Positions 7,859-16,986 of a DNA stretch of 64,000 nt are shown here, one piece after another. Source of the DNA: Bradyrhizobium sp. AZCC 1693. Its GTDB lineage: Bacteria; Pseudomonadota; Alphaproteobacteria; Rhizobiales; Xanthobacteraceae. The position numbers and the translations under genes were made by a program. Every line of letters begins with the position of its first letter. Position 1 is the first letter of the stretch. The notes under the pieces are model-generated. The model was not told the origin of the DNA. It searched no databases and was given only the letters and a program-made list of their open reading frames with translations. Location: NCBI RefSeq assembly GCF_036924745.1, contig NZ_JAZHSD010000001.1, forward strand, positions 1,860,001-1,924,000. Reading direction: 5' to 3'.

Positions 7859-9007
7859 TCACGGGATTGCGTAGATCAGCGCGTCGTTAGCGCTATTGGT
7901 GGAACAGATGGCGGCAAGCCGGCGTGCATCGTGCGACCAGCCGATCCGATAGCCGACGTTGCCTCGGATCGGAAACGAGGCAAGCCGCTCCATCGAGCCT
8001 CTCACGTCCCAGATATCGATCAGGGTGCGCCACTCGCCATGCGGCTTCTTGGCGGCATAGACGATCGCAAGCCGGTCATTGTTCGGCGAGAACGACGCAA
8101 ATAGCGCGGTGACGTCCTCCCAGCCGGCGGGTCCGACGAGCACGCCCACCGAACTCGTGCCGCAGATCGCCGCCGACAACTCGCGGCTCGGGGCGGATCG
8201 ACCAACCTGAACCGGTGCGCCGGATATGGCGGTCGGTAGCAGCACGACGGTTTTGCCATCGCGGCTGCGGACGCTCCCGAGATTGCTCTGCCCGACATGG
8301 CCCTGCGGGCGACAGCTGTCGGCCGGATCGAAGCCAGGTGCGGGACTGGATTCGGATGCCGCCCCGGCGAGGCGAAAGCTTCTTCGCCGCGAGGCATCGC
8401 CTGTCAGGATGTCGTTTCCATTCTCCGAGAACGCCACGTCAAAAAACAGACGGTTGCCGAGCGCTTCGGCCGGTACGGTGATGACGGGCGTGCCGCTCGG
8501 CAAATTCAGGACGCGAATGCCGGCAGCGCCCCAGGCGGCGGCCTTGTCGCCGGTTGCCGAGACGGCGACCCTGACGTCTGGTCCGAAATCGTCGAGCGAC
8601 GTGCGCCATGTCTCCCGTCGTTCCGCGATATTGAATCCCGCCAGGATGACTTTTGTCGTGTCGCTGCGAAGCGGGCCGCCGAGCAACAGCGTGTCGCCAT
8701 TCGGCGAGAGCCGGACTGTTCCGGTGATCGTCACTGCGATGCCAGGGATGAGCAAGGAGGCAATACATCCGCCGCCACGTTTCGGGTCACGGACCGGCGA
8801 CGAGCAGGACGGCTCGTCGAACGAAAGATTGGGAGCGAACTGAACCCAGGCCGCTCCCCCGATTGCGCCGATGAGCACGACGAGTGCGAGGCAGATCAGA
8901 AGTCGACGCCGCAACATCGATGCGTTGCCGCGCCCGGTCCGCGCGTCCTGGCGATCGACCGGCAGGCCCTCCGTATCGGCCGTTTCGCCACCTGCTGATA
9001 GGGGCAT
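7859..9007 (-). CDS. membrane-anchored WD40/beta-propeller-like protein
   Basis: A 382-residue protein with one N-terminal membrane helix (LLICLALVVLIGAIGGAAWV, near residues 34-53) and a periplasmic domain rich in WD40-like strand repeats: RLSPNGDTLLLGG, AVSATGDKAAAWGAAGIRVL, SFSPNNDRLAIVYA and GWSHDARRLAAI. This suggests a beta-propeller facing the periplasm. ATG 8917, just before the helix, is an equally possible start. It likely forms a unit with the DUF6683-like gene. No enzymatic motif seen. Confidence 0.65.
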   Translation of the reverse strand: MPLSAGGETADTEGLPVDRQDARTGRGNASMLRRRLLICLALVVLIGAIGGAAWVQFAPNLSFDEPSCSSPVRDPKRGGGCIASLLIPGIAVTITGTVRLSPNGDTLLLGGPLRSDTTKVILAGFNIAERRETWRTSLDDFGPDVRVAVSATGDKAAAWGAAGIRVLNLPSGTPVITVPAEALGNRLFFDVAFSENGNDILTGDASRRRSFRLAGAASESSPAPGFDPADSCRPQGHVGQSNLGSVRSRDGKTVVLLPTAISGAPVQVGRSAPSRELSAAICGTSSVGVLVGPAGWEDVTALFASFSPNNDRLAIVYAAKKPHGEWRTLIDIWDVRGSMERLASFPIRGNVGYRIGWSHDARRLAAICSTNSANDALIYAIP

Positions 9008-9211
9008 TCGGAAAAGCTCGCTACGCCTCGACCCGAGAAATGCGATCCCAACTCTTGATGATCATCGATCACGAATGGCGCAGGATCATGGCGGCGGCCG
9101 CAGGCAAATGGTTGCGTGCGAGCCACACTCGCGTACGTTGAGTTGTTCGACGCCGTCAGTTGCCTCTCCTTGCCATGCAAATGCCAGGATCCGTGCGGTA
9201 CGAAAGTCGCC

Positions 9212-10237
9212 ATGAGTGATGCTCAGGGCTCGGCACAGGCTGTGTTGCTCAAGGGCTGGATGGCAACCGTCCGGCAGATCGCGACGCGCAGCGCGCATGC
9301 GATCGTGCAGTGCCCTGCTCCACCGGCGCGATTGACGCGTGACGACTGCGCGGCGGCCGGCTTCAGAATGCTCGGACCAATGTGCGCCTGCTATCACTCG
9401 GATGTCTTCTTTCAGGTGAATTTTTCGGCTGATTTCGTGCACCGGACGATGTTGATCGAGAGACGAAGGCGGTGGGGACGCGCGGGCTGGCATGGCGCAT
9501 TGCTGTGGATCGACGGCGAGCCGGTTCCTGTCCCCGTCGATCTGAATGGTCATCCGCAGAGCGCAACCCTGTCGCGCTGGCTCAACCACCGCTTTGCGAC
9601 GGATTTCCCGACGGCCGAAGACAATCCGCTGCGGGCGCTGTTGCTCTGGGCCTGGCAGAGCGAGGTCGCACTGATTGCGGATGAACAGCGCAGCTTCACG
9701 AGGGATTTTCCGGCGCCGCCTCGTTTGCTGACATGCGAGGATTGCGAAGCGATCGGTTACGAATTCCATGATGAACGCAGCGCCTGGAATTTCCTGGACG
9801 GCACGGCAAGGAGTACGGTTCGCGTCGATTTCTCGCCCGACCTGCGACATGCCGCCGTGTCTGTCATGGGAGCGGATTGGTGCGGCGCGCTGTTGTGGGT
9901 CGACGGCGAGCCGGTCCCGGTCCCGCGTACCCGGGACGGCGAGCCCGTGTGCGAGCAATACCCGGCCTGGCTGGACAACCGCTTTGTCTACGCGCAGATC
10001 GGCGGCCTGTGGGACCATCCGTTGCTCGACCCGAGCAAGATCAATTTGCTCGGCAACATCCGTGGCATACTCGTCTGGGACGCCGTGAAGCGTATGCTGC
10101 ACGTCGAACGTCCTGAGCCCGCCCAGGCGTGGACCAGTCCGCTGGCGGATGCGCAAGACGGCTCGTTGCGCATCTACGCCAACGGCGAGGCGTTCAGGCA
10201 GAGGCGCCACGACCGCGTGCTGTCCGTCCCTGACTGA
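9212..10237 (+). CDS. hypothetical protein with internal duplication
   Basis: A 341-residue protein made of two related halves. GALLWIDGEPVPVPVDLNGH in the first half matches GALLWVDGEPVPVPRTRDGE in the second, and both are followed by a W/LDNRF-type motif (LSRWLNHRFATD, PAWLDNRFVYAQ). Preceding blocks also match (LTRDDCAAAGF, LTCEDCEAIGY). It has no signal peptide or membrane helix and is probably cytoplasmic. I do not recognise the family. ATG 9212 was chosen because upstream codons show no conservation signal. Confidence 0.6.
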   Translation: MSDAQGSAQAVLLKGWMATVRQIATRSAHAIVQCPAPPARLTRDDCAAAGFRMLGPMCACYHSDVFFQVNFSADFVHRTMLIERRRRWGRAGWHGALLWIDGEPVPVPVDLNGHPQSATLSRWLNHRFATDFPTAEDNPLRALLLWAWQSEVALIADEQRSFTRDFPAPPRLLTCEDCEAIGYEFHDERSAWNFLDGTARSTVRVDFSPDLRHAAVSVMGADWCGALLWVDGEPVPVPRTRDGEPVCEQYPAWLDNRFVYAQIGGLWDHPLLDPSKINLLGNIRGILVWDAVKRMLHVERPEPAQAWTSPLADAQDGSLRIYANGEAFRQRRHDRVLSVPD

Positions 10238-10319
10238 GTGCTACGGCTTGTCCATACCGGACCCTCCCCATTTTGGCGGCAGGGGGCGAGCACGTCCTCG
10301 TGGGCCATCGGAGATGGGC

Positions 10320-10514
10320 ATGACCACAAGAACCTTTTGCACGCTTGCCGCCGCCATCTTTGCCCTGATCGCAGTTCTGCAGTTGATCCGGATTGTGATG
10401 GGGTGGTCCGTCACCTTGAATGGCGTCGATGTGCCGCTCTGGGCAAGCTGGATTGCCGTCACCGTGGCGGCCGCGTTGAGCTTCATCGGCTTCCGCGCCG
10501 CCATGCGTGGCTAA
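10320..10514 (+). CDS. small two-helix membrane protein
   Basis: A 64-residue protein with two hydrophobic helices (FCTLAAAIFALIAVLQLIRI and LWASWIAVTVAAALSFIGF) separated by a short MGWSVTLNGVDVP loop. GGAGATG precedes the start. Its 3' end overlaps the next frame by 8 bp, suggesting coupled translation. Function unknown. Confidence 0.55.
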   Translation: MTTRTFCTLAAAIFALIAVLQLIRIVMGWSVTLNGVDVPLWASWIAVTVAAALSFIGFRAAMRG

Positions 10515-10935
10515 AGGCCTGGCAGAATCCGCCCCAACCAGCAAGCCGCTCGAGCGCGCCGGCATGCTTCTGCGACACGACGAAAACGGACGCACGTTTG
10601 GCGGCATCCAGCTTGCCCGGGTCGCGGCCATCGGCCTGGTCCTGTACACGGTCGTCGTCACGATCGCGTTCCACGGTTTCTGGGGACTGGAAGGCGCCGC
10701 GCGCTTTGCGCGGTACATCCATTTCATGAAGAACGTCGGTTTGGCCGGAGCGTTCATCATCATCGCAGGCGTCGGCGCAGGCGCGTGTTCGCTCGACGCG
10801 CTGCTCGGCAAGCGGCGGCAGGCGAACGCCGGTCTGGCAAAAAAGGCGAGGAGACGTCAACCTTTTGGTTTTGCCGCCTTGCGCGCCTTGTTCGCTTCCT
10901 CGATCTCGGGTTCGAGCGATTTCAGGCTCTCGTAG
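10507..10935 (+). CDS. DoxX-like membrane protein, truncated or short
   Basis: A 142-residue frame. The central part has two membrane helices and the DoxX-like block FARYIHFMKNVGLAGAFIII, whose FMKN.ALAG core is typical of the C-terminal half of DoxX/quinone-oxidoreductase membrane subunits. Normal DoxX has four helices; here the N-terminal pair is missing. The last 26 codons overlap the end of the convergent MarR gene and look non-native. It is probably a decaying gene. Confidence 0.4.
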   Translation: MAKGLAESAPTSKPLERAGMLLRHDENGRTFGGIQLARVAAIGLVLYTVVVTIAFHGFWGLEGAARFARYIHFMKNVGLAGAFIIIAGVGAGACSLDALLGKRRQANAGLAKKARRRQPFGFAALRALFASSISGSSDFRLS

Positions 10936-11339
10936 ATCTCCGCCAGAATTGTCTTCAGGTCCGAAATGTTCTTCGACGGAAAATCGCGCACCGCAACCTC
11001 CTCGAAGTGGATGGCGATCGGGATCAGTTCTTCAACCAGTGTCCGCCCCTTCGGCGTGAGATTGATCGCAACGGTGCGGCCGTTGTCCTTCAGCCGCGCG
11101 CGCGTGACGAGGCCACGCCGTTTCATCTCGCCGACCAGCCGCGACAACGTCGATATCTCGACCGTCGTCATCGCAGCGAGATCGCCGAGCCGCTGGTCGC
11201 CGGTTTCCCAAAGCGCGGCCATCACGCGATACATCGGCAGGGTCACGCCATAGCCGGCAATGCGCCTGGAAAACAGCTCCCCCATCTGCACGCCGACGCG
11301 GTTGAGCAAATAGGGAAAGGAATTTGTCAGCCTGTACAA
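10857..11339 (-). CDS. MarR-family regulator of the gamma-resorcylate cluster (GraR-like)
   Basis: A 160-residue winged-helix MarR protein (LTNSFPYLLNRVGVQMGELF, DLAAMTTVEISTLSRLVGEM, then the wing RRGLVTRARLKDNGRTVAIN). It is divergent from the flavin-reductase gene with 173 bp between starts. In characterised gra clusters a MarR-type GraR represses the catabolic operon and is released by gamma-resorcylate. Position and an inverted repeat in the intergenic region support the same role here, by inference. Confidence 0.75.
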   Translation of the reverse strand: MYRLTNSFPYLLNRVGVQMGELFSRRIAGYGVTLPMYRVMAALWETGDQRLGDLAAMTTVEISTLSRLVGEMKRRGLVTRARLKDNGRTVAINLTPKGRTLVEELIPIAIHFEEVAVRDFPSKNISDLKTILAEIYESLKSLEPEIEEANKARKAAKPKG

Positions 11340-11414
11340 AGTCTTGCGTCCTGCCCTGGTGCAACTTTTGCAATCCTCCCATAGCCGGACGCCGATCGCT
11401 TTTCAAGGCAATTG

Positions 11415-11462
11415 TTGCATTTGAAAATTTCTCTTGACCGATATTTGCAAATGCAATTATTG
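11415..11462 (+). promoter_or_regulatory. probable MarR operator and promoter of the gra operon
   Basis: Inverted repeat TTGCATTTG (11415-11423) and CAAATGCAA (11448-11456). Between them lies TTGACC (11434-11439), a good -35 box, with TTATTG 17 bp further at 11457 as a weak -10. The second arm covers the spacer, a geometry fit for repression of the catabolic operon. Confidence 0.5.
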
Positions 11463-11512
11463 TTTGAGAAAGTTAAGCCGCCAGACGAGAGCGGATTTCA
11501 GTGGAGGAAACC

Positions 11513-12031
11513 ATGTCGCTGGATTCGGCATCCGACGAATTGCGTGAAACGTTCAAGCGCGCATTGCGGCGATTTCCCGCGGCGGTGTCGGTCATCACCT
11601 CGGCCGACCAGGATCGCCGGCACGGGATGACGGCGACCGCCGTGACGTCGCTGTCGCTTGATCCTCCTTCCCTGATCGTTTGCATCAACCAGGCAACGCT
11701 GCTGCATGACATCATGCTTCTGGCACGCCGGTTTTGCGTCAACGTGCTGCGCCGTGATCAAGTCCCGCTTTCATCCGCCTTCAGCGGCGCGCTCCCGGCC
11801 GAGGAGCGGTTCGGACTCGGCGACTGGAAGACGTCGGCCGAGGGCGTCACCTACCTCGCCGACGCGCAAATCAACATCTTCTGCAAGAAGGCAGCCGCCG
11901 TGCCCTACGGCACGCACACGATTTTCATCGGCGAAGCCGAGACCGTGAACGTGCGCGATCCGATCGAGCCGCTGATCTACCAGGATGCGACCTATTGTTT
12001 CTCGGTGCCGCACGACAGCCAGGCTGCATGA
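11513..12031 (+). CDS. graD: NADH:flavin reductase component of a resorcinol-type hydroxylase (GraD-like)
   Basis: A 172-residue flavin reductase of the HpaC/NtaB family (FKRALRRFPAAVSVITSADQ, HGMTATAVTSLSLDPPSLIV, FCVNVL, GEAETVNV). It would reduce FAD or FMN with NADH and pass it to the oxygenase encoded next. GAGG precedes ATG 11513. It is the first gene of a five-gene plus-strand operon (reductase, oxygenase, decarboxylase, permease, maleylacetate reductase), the set known for gamma-resorcylate degradation in Rhizobium sp. MTP-10005. The symbol follows that cluster. Confidence 0.75.
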   Translation: MSLDSASDELRETFKRALRRFPAAVSVITSADQDRRHGMTATAVTSLSLDPPSLIVCINQATLLHDIMLLARRFCVNVLRRDQVPLSSAFSGALPAEERFGLGDWKTSAEGVTYLADAQINIFCKKAAAVPYGTHTIFIGEAETVNVRDPIEPLIYQDATYCFSVPHDSQAA

Positions 12032-12098
12032 ACTGCAGCCGGGCTGCGTGAACCGCGCCCGCCACCTGTTCAACCAATCGAAGACACGGAGCAAACCA

Positions 12099-13331
12099 AT
12101 GGTATCAGTCGCCCAGTTGAAGGACGTGCCGGCGTCACCGTCGCTTCGCCCTGATATTGCCGAGTTGCGCAGCCGCGTGGCGCAGATCGCACCGCAGATC
12201 AAGGCGCGCGCCCACACCACCGAAAAGGCCGGCCGCGTTCCCGAAGAGAACATCATTGCGCTCCGCAACATTGGTTATTTCGACATCGTCAAGCCGGCGA
12301 TGTTCGGCGGCTACGAGCACGATTTCGACGTGCTGGTCGAATTGAACATCGAGCTTGCGAAAAGCTGCGCCTCGACGGCATGGGTCGGCGGCCTGCTCGC
12401 GGCCCATCAATGGCTGATCGCGGGATTCCCCGAAGCGGCGCAGTGCGACGTCTGGGCCAGCAATCCCGACGCGGTGGCCTGCGGCTCCTACGCGCCCGCC
12501 GCCAAGGCGATCGAGGTCGACGGCGGCTATTGCCTGACCGGACGCTGGTCGTTCGCGAGCGGCTGCGACAACGCGCAATGGTCGTTGTGTGCGGCGCTGT
12601 TGCCATCGAAGACCGAGAGCGGCCAGTTCGCGCCGGCCTTCCTCCTGGTCCCCGCTATCGACTACGTCATCGACGATACCTGGAACGTCGTCGGCCTCAG
12701 CGGCACCGGCAGCAAGACGCTGGTGCTATCGGACGTATTCGTGCCGGCGCACCGCCTGCTGTCGTTCGCCGACACCACATCCGGAAAGACGCCGGGCGCC
12801 GCGCTCTATGCCGCCAACCCCACCTTCTCGATCCCGATGCTGTCGAACATTCCCTCCTGCCTGGCATCGGCCGCGGTGGGCGCCGCTGCCGGCGCGCTGG
12901 AAGACTATCTTGCCGTCACCTCCAGGCGAATTACCCGGGGCGCGGTGGCCGGCCACAACAATCGCATGGCGGATTTTCCGACCATCCAGTTGCGCGTCGC
13001 GGAAGCGGCCGCCTCGGTCGATGCAGCCTGTGAAGTGCTGCTGCGCGATCTCAGGGATCGTGCAGCGACAATCCGCGGCGGCAGTCCGGTCTCGGTCGAG
13101 GATCGCATCGTCAGCCGCCGCGGCCAGGCCTTTTCGGTCGCACTCGCCATACGCGCCACCGAAGCGCTGAACGCATCGACCGGCGGGCTCGGCCTCGATC
13201 TTTCCAACCCGGTGCAGCGCGCCTGGCGCGACGCCAACGCCGTCGGCCGCCATATCAGCATGAACTGGGATGCCGTCGGCACCATGTACGGCCAGCTCGC
13301 GCTCGGGCTGACGCCGCAAGGTCAATATTAA
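12099..13331 (+). CDS. graA: flavin-dependent aromatic hydroxylase, oxygenase component (GraA-like)
   Basis: A 410-residue acyl-CoA-dehydrogenase-fold monooxygenase (HsaA/HpaH-like). Conserved blocks are VPEENIIALRNIGYFDIVKP, GGLLAAHQWLIAGFPEAAQ, the flavin-contact stretch LTGRWSFASGCDNAQW, and a C-terminal GGLGLDLSNPVQRAWRDANA. It uses reduced flavin from the upstream reductase to hydroxylate a phenol; in the gra pathway it converts resorcinol to hydroxyquinol. ATG 12099 was chosen because the family consensus begins near it. Confidence 0.75.
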   Translation: MVSVAQLKDVPASPSLRPDIAELRSRVAQIAPQIKARAHTTEKAGRVPEENIIALRNIGYFDIVKPAMFGGYEHDFDVLVELNIELAKSCASTAWVGGLLAAHQWLIAGFPEAAQCDVWASNPDAVACGSYAPAAKAIEVDGGYCLTGRWSFASGCDNAQWSLCAALLPSKTESGQFAPAFLLVPAIDYVIDDTWNVVGLSGTGSKTLVLSDVFVPAHRLLSFADTTSGKTPGAALYAANPTFSIPMLSNIPSCLASAAVGAAAGALEDYLAVTSRRITRGAVAGHNNRMADFPTIQLRVAEAAASVDAACEVLLRDLRDRAATIRGGSPVSVEDRIVSRRGQAFSVALAIRATEALNASTGGLGLDLSNPVQRAWRDANAVGRHISMNWDAVGTMYGQLALGLTPQGQY

Positions 13332-13358
13332 TCAACATCAGACATCAGCGAGGACGAC

Positions 13359-14384
13359 ATGCAGGGCAAGATCGCACTAGAGGAACATTTCGCCATTCCG
13401 GACACGCTGATGGATTCGGCAGGTTTTGTGCCGGACTCCTATTGGCCGGAATTGAAAGGGCGCTTGTTGGACATCCAGGACAAGCGGCTGGCCCAGATGG
13501 ACCGGCACGGCGTCGAGATGATGATCCTGTCGCTGAATGCGCCCGCCGTGCAGGCGATTCCCGACGTCGCCCGCGCCAACGAGATTGCGATCCGGGCCAA
13601 TGATTTCCTCGCCGAGCAGGTCGCGAAACGGCCGTCGCGCTTTCAGGCCTTCGCCGCGCTGCCGATGCAGGACCCTGATCTCGCGACCAAGGAACTCGAA
13701 CGTTGCATCAACACGCTCGGTTTCCGCGGCGCGCTGGTCAACGGCTTTTCGCAGATCGGCGACGGCAAACGCCCCGTTTATTACGACCTGCCGCAATACT
13801 GGCCGTTCTGGGCCGCCGTCGAGAAGACCGGCCTGCCCTTCTATCTGCATCCGCGCAATCCATTGCCGGAAGACTGCGCGATCTATGAGGGACATCCGTG
13901 GCTGATGGGCCCGACCTGGGCGTTCGGACAGGAGACCGCGGTACACGCGCTGCGCCTGATGGGCTCGGGCCTGTTCGATGCCTATCCAAAACTCAAGATC
14001 ATCCTGGGCCATATGGGCGAAGGCCTGCCCTACAGCATGTGGCGCGTCGATCACCGCAACGGCTGGGTCAAGGCGCCGCCGAAGCACAAGGCGAAAAGGA
14101 AGATCTGCGACTACTTCAACGCCAACTTCTTCCTGACCACTTCTGGCAATTTCCGCACCCAGACGCTGATCGATTCCATTCTCGAGATCGGAGCGGACCG
14201 CATCCTGTTCTCGGTCGACTGGCCGTTCGAAAACGTCGATCATGCCTCCGACTGGTTCAACAGCGCCAGCATCAGCGAGAACGATCGCCACAAGATCGGC
14301 CGACACAATGCGATCGACCTGTTCAAGCTTGACCTCGGCGAAGCCACCGTCGCCGGGCACGGCATCCATCAAGCCGCGGAATAA
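13359..14384 (+). CDS. graF: gamma-resorcylate (2,6-dihydroxybenzoate) decarboxylase
   Basis: A 341-residue amidohydrolase-superfamily decarboxylase of the ACMSD type. It begins MQGKIALEEHFAIPDT, where the E-x-H pair binds the metal. FYLHPRNPLPED supplies a histidine ligand and FSVDWPFENVDHASDW the catalytic aspartate; LGHMGEGLPYSMWRVDHRN is the family signature. It removes CO2 from 2,6-dihydroxybenzoate to give resorcinol without cofactor oxidation. Length equals that of known family members. It lies 28 bp after the oxygenase gene, in one operon. Confidence 0.88.
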   Translation: MQGKIALEEHFAIPDTLMDSAGFVPDSYWPELKGRLLDIQDKRLAQMDRHGVEMMILSLNAPAVQAIPDVARANEIAIRANDFLAEQVAKRPSRFQAFAALPMQDPDLATKELERCINTLGFRGALVNGFSQIGDGKRPVYYDLPQYWPFWAAVEKTGLPFYLHPRNPLPEDCAIYEGHPWLMGPTWAFGQETAVHALRLMGSGLFDAYPKLKIILGHMGEGLPYSMWRVDHRNGWVKAPPKHKAKRKICDYFNANFFLTTSGNFRTQTLIDSILEIGADRILFSVDWPFENVDHASDWFNSASISENDRHKIGRHNAIDLFKLDLGEATVAGHGIHQAAE

Positions 14385-14427
14385 GCGGTCTCATACGACA
14401 TAATCACCATCTGGGAGGGATACCGCG

Positions 14428-15798
14428 ATGACTGCGAAAGCAATCGATCTTCACGAGGAACTAGCCGAGGCAAAGGTCGGTAAATTTCACTGGCGTCTCG
14501 GCGCCATCATGGGATTGCTCACGCTGTTCGACGGATATGACACGTTCAATCCGGCCTACGTCATTCACTATGTCGCAAAGCCATGGGGCCTGCAGGCCGG
14601 CCAGGCGGGATTGCTGATCTCAAGCGGACTGGTCGGATTCCTGCTCGGAGCTGCCATTCATGGCATCATTGCCGACCGTCTCGGCCGCCGCGGCACCCTG
14701 CTCGGGGGCCTGTGGATCACCAGCATCTTCACCCTGCTGACCGCGACGTCCGCGGACTCGTTCCTGTCGTTCTGCATCCTGCGGCTTCTGACCGGCATAG
14801 GGCTCGGCGTGCTGTTGCCGCTTGCGACCACCTACATCAACGAGCTGGCGCCGCGGCGGGTGGCCAACACCTTTGCGCTGTGGGGCGTAGCCCTCGGCTG
14901 GGCGCTCGGCGGAACCCTCGCCGGTGTCGCCGGCGTGTTCGCAACGCCTGTGTTCGGCTGGACGGCATTGTACTGGCTTGGCTCGCTGTCGTTCCTGCTG
15001 CTTCCCTTCATGCACCTGATGCTGCCGGAATCGCCCAAGTTTCTGGCGCTGCAGGGCCGCGTCGACGAAATCCGCGACATGCTGACCAAGCTCCGTCCGG
15101 AGCGTGCCAATGTCTACAAGTCGGCCGAAATCGCCGTCGGGGAGTCCGAGAAGCCGGTCAATTCGGTGGCGGTGCTGCTCCAGGCCAAATATCGCCGGAC
15201 CACGTTTGCGATCTGGGCGTCGGCGTTCCTCAGCCTGTTCTGCATCTTCGGCCTGTCGGGTTGGATTCCCACCGTGATGATGCAGCGTGGAGAAACCTTT
15301 GCGGCAAGCTTCGGCTTCGGCGCGCTGATGCAGATCATGTCGTTCGTCGGCGCTCTCGTGCTTGGGCATCTGGTCGACAAGTCCGGCAGCAGCCGCGGAC
15401 TGATCGCAACCTGGTGGGCGATTGGCGGCCTCGCCGTGCTGTCGCTCGTGGTGCTGAATGATCACATCGTCAACATCACGTCGGTCGCAGCCGCCGGCTT
15501 CTTCATCATCGGTGCCCAGTTCGTGCTGAACAACTTTACCGCGGCTTCCTACGAGACCGGCGTGCGCGCCACCGCGGTTGGAATGGAACTCGGGGTCGCG
15601 CGCGTCGGCGCCATTCTCGGACCATTCGTCGCCGGGGCGCTTCAGCAATATTACCAGAGCCCGACGCCGATGTTCCTGTCGATCGGCATCTCGGCGATCG
15701 CGGCCGGAGGCATCATCCTGCTGGCCCGGCGGCCAGCGAGCGCAGATAGCCTTGAAGAGACGGCCGGCTTGCGCAAGGTTGCACAGCCCGCCTCCTGA
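14428..15798 (+). CDS. graK: aromatic-acid MFS permease (AAHS family, GraK-like)
   Basis: A 456-residue, 12-helix MFS importer of the aromatic acid:H+ symporter family. It shows the diagnostic LTLFDGYDTFNPAYVIHYV in helix 1 and the loop GIIADRLGRRGTLLGGLWI between helices 2 and 3. The second half contains LGHLVDKSGSSRGLIATWW. It probably takes up gamma-resorcylate or a related hydroxybenzoate for the adjacent decarboxylase. A GGGAGGG-type ribosome site precedes ATG 14428. Confidence 0.8.
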   Translation: MTAKAIDLHEELAEAKVGKFHWRLGAIMGLLTLFDGYDTFNPAYVIHYVAKPWGLQAGQAGLLISSGLVGFLLGAAIHGIIADRLGRRGTLLGGLWITSIFTLLTATSADSFLSFCILRLLTGIGLGVLLPLATTYINELAPRRVANTFALWGVALGWALGGTLAGVAGVFATPVFGWTALYWLGSLSFLLLPFMHLMLPESPKFLALQGRVDEIRDMLTKLRPERANVYKSAEIAVGESEKPVNSVAVLLQAKYRRTTFAIWASAFLSLFCIFGLSGWIPTVMMQRGETFAASFGFGALMQIMSFVGALVLGHLVDKSGSSRGLIATWWAIGGLAVLSLVVLNDHIVNITSVAAAGFFIIGAQFVLNNFTAASYETGVRATAVGMELGVARVGAILGPFVAGALQQYYQSPTPMFLSIGISAIAAGGIILLARRPASADSLEETAGLRKVAQPAS

Positions 15799-15873
15799 AG
15801 CGGGGTGTCAATGCGGAAAGTCCGGCTCCGGAAGCGATCCGGGGCCGGCTGTCTCTGCCGCAAAGGAGCAGCC

Positions 15874-16941
15874 ATGCAAGACTTCGTCTACCAGAGCGCG
15901 CCGATGCGGGTGGTGTTCGGCACCGGCACGCTACGCCAATTGCCCGACGAATTGTCCCGCCTCGGCGTCGTCAGCGCCCTCGTGCTGGCGACCCCGCGAC
16001 AGAACGACCTGGTCGCCAGTATCCGGGAGATGATCGGTGAACGCTTCGCTGGCGTCTTCACGGGCGCGGTCATGCATACGCCCGTCGAGGTGACGGAACG
16101 GGCGATGGAAACCGTGCGCGACGTGCGGGCCGATTGTCTCGTGGCGATCGGCGGCGGCTCGACCACCGGCCTCGGCAAGGCGATCGCCCTGCGCACCGAT
16201 CTGCCGCAAATCGTGCTGCCGACCAGCTACGCCGGCTCGGAAATGACGCCGGTCGTCGGCCAGACCAGCGGCGGAATCAAGACCACGCAGTCGAGCCCGA
16301 AGATTCTCCCCGAGATCGTCATCTATGACGTCGACCTCACTATGACGATGCCGCCCAAACTATCGGCGACGTCAGGCATCAACGCCATCGCGCACGCCGT
16401 CGAGGCGCTCTACGCGCGCGACCGCAATCCCGTGATATCGCTGATGGCGCAGGAGGGTATCCGCACGCTGGCGCAGGCGTTGCCGAAAATCTGCGCTCAA
16501 CCGGACGACAAGACCGCGCGCACCGACGCGCTGTATGGCGCCTGGCTCAGCGGCATCTGCCTCGGCGCCGTCGGCATGGCGCTGCATCACAAGCTCTGCC
16601 ATACGCTGGGCGGATCTTTCAATCTGCCGCACGCGGAGACCCACACCGTCATTCTCCCGCATGCCCTCGCCTACAATGCGCCTGCCGCACCTGAAGCGAT
16701 GGCGCGCATCGCCACAGCACTCGGCGTGCCCTTCGCCGCGCTCGGCCTCCATGATCTGGCGAGAAAGCTTGCGGCGCCGACATCGCTGCGCGAAATCGGC
16801 ATGCCCGAGAGCGGCATCGATCAGGCCGCCGATCTCGCCGTGAAGAACCCCTACTGGAATCCGCGCGCCATCGCGCGCGAGGCGATCCGCGAATTGATCG
16901 CACGCGCCTGGCGCGGCGACGCACCGCAAACAACCTCATGA
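15874..16941 (+). CDS. graC: maleylacetate reductase
   Basis: A 355-residue iron-dependent-alcohol-dehydrogenase-fold protein. Diagnostic features are the N-terminal FVYQSAPMRVVFGTGTL, the nucleotide-binding loop AIGGGSTTGLGKAIAL, LPTSYAGSEMTPVVGQT and a histidine-rich metal region ALHHKLCHTLGGSFNLPHAE. It reduces maleylacetate to 3-oxoadipate, the last special step of hydroxyquinol catabolism. AAAGGAG before ATG 15874 fixes the start. It normally acts on the product of hydroxyquinol dioxygenase, whose gene is reduced to a scrap just downstream. Confidence 0.9.
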   Translation: MQDFVYQSAPMRVVFGTGTLRQLPDELSRLGVVSALVLATPRQNDLVASIREMIGERFAGVFTGAVMHTPVEVTERAMETVRDVRADCLVAIGGGSTTGLGKAIALRTDLPQIVLPTSYAGSEMTPVVGQTSGGIKTTQSSPKILPEIVIYDVDLTMTMPPKLSATSGINAIAHAVEALYARDRNPVISLMAQEGIRTLAQALPKICAQPDDKTARTDALYGAWLSGICLGAVGMALHHKLCHTLGGSFNLPHAETHTVILPHALAYNAPAAPEAMARIATALGVPFAALGLHDLARKLAAPTSLREIGMPESGIDQAADLAVKNPYWNPRAIAREAIRELIARAWRGDAPQTTS

Positions 16942-16986
16942 TCCCCTGAATCGGACATCTGGTCGATCAGGCCGGCGGCCTGTCCG

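Noticed and set aside
13377..14372. 331-codon minus-strand frame opposite the decarboxylase
   Set aside because: Pure antisense of graF with no family resemblance and no ribosome site.
14620..15648. 342-codon minus-strand frame opposite the aromatic-acid permease
   Set aside because: Antisense shadow rich in His, Gln and Arg.
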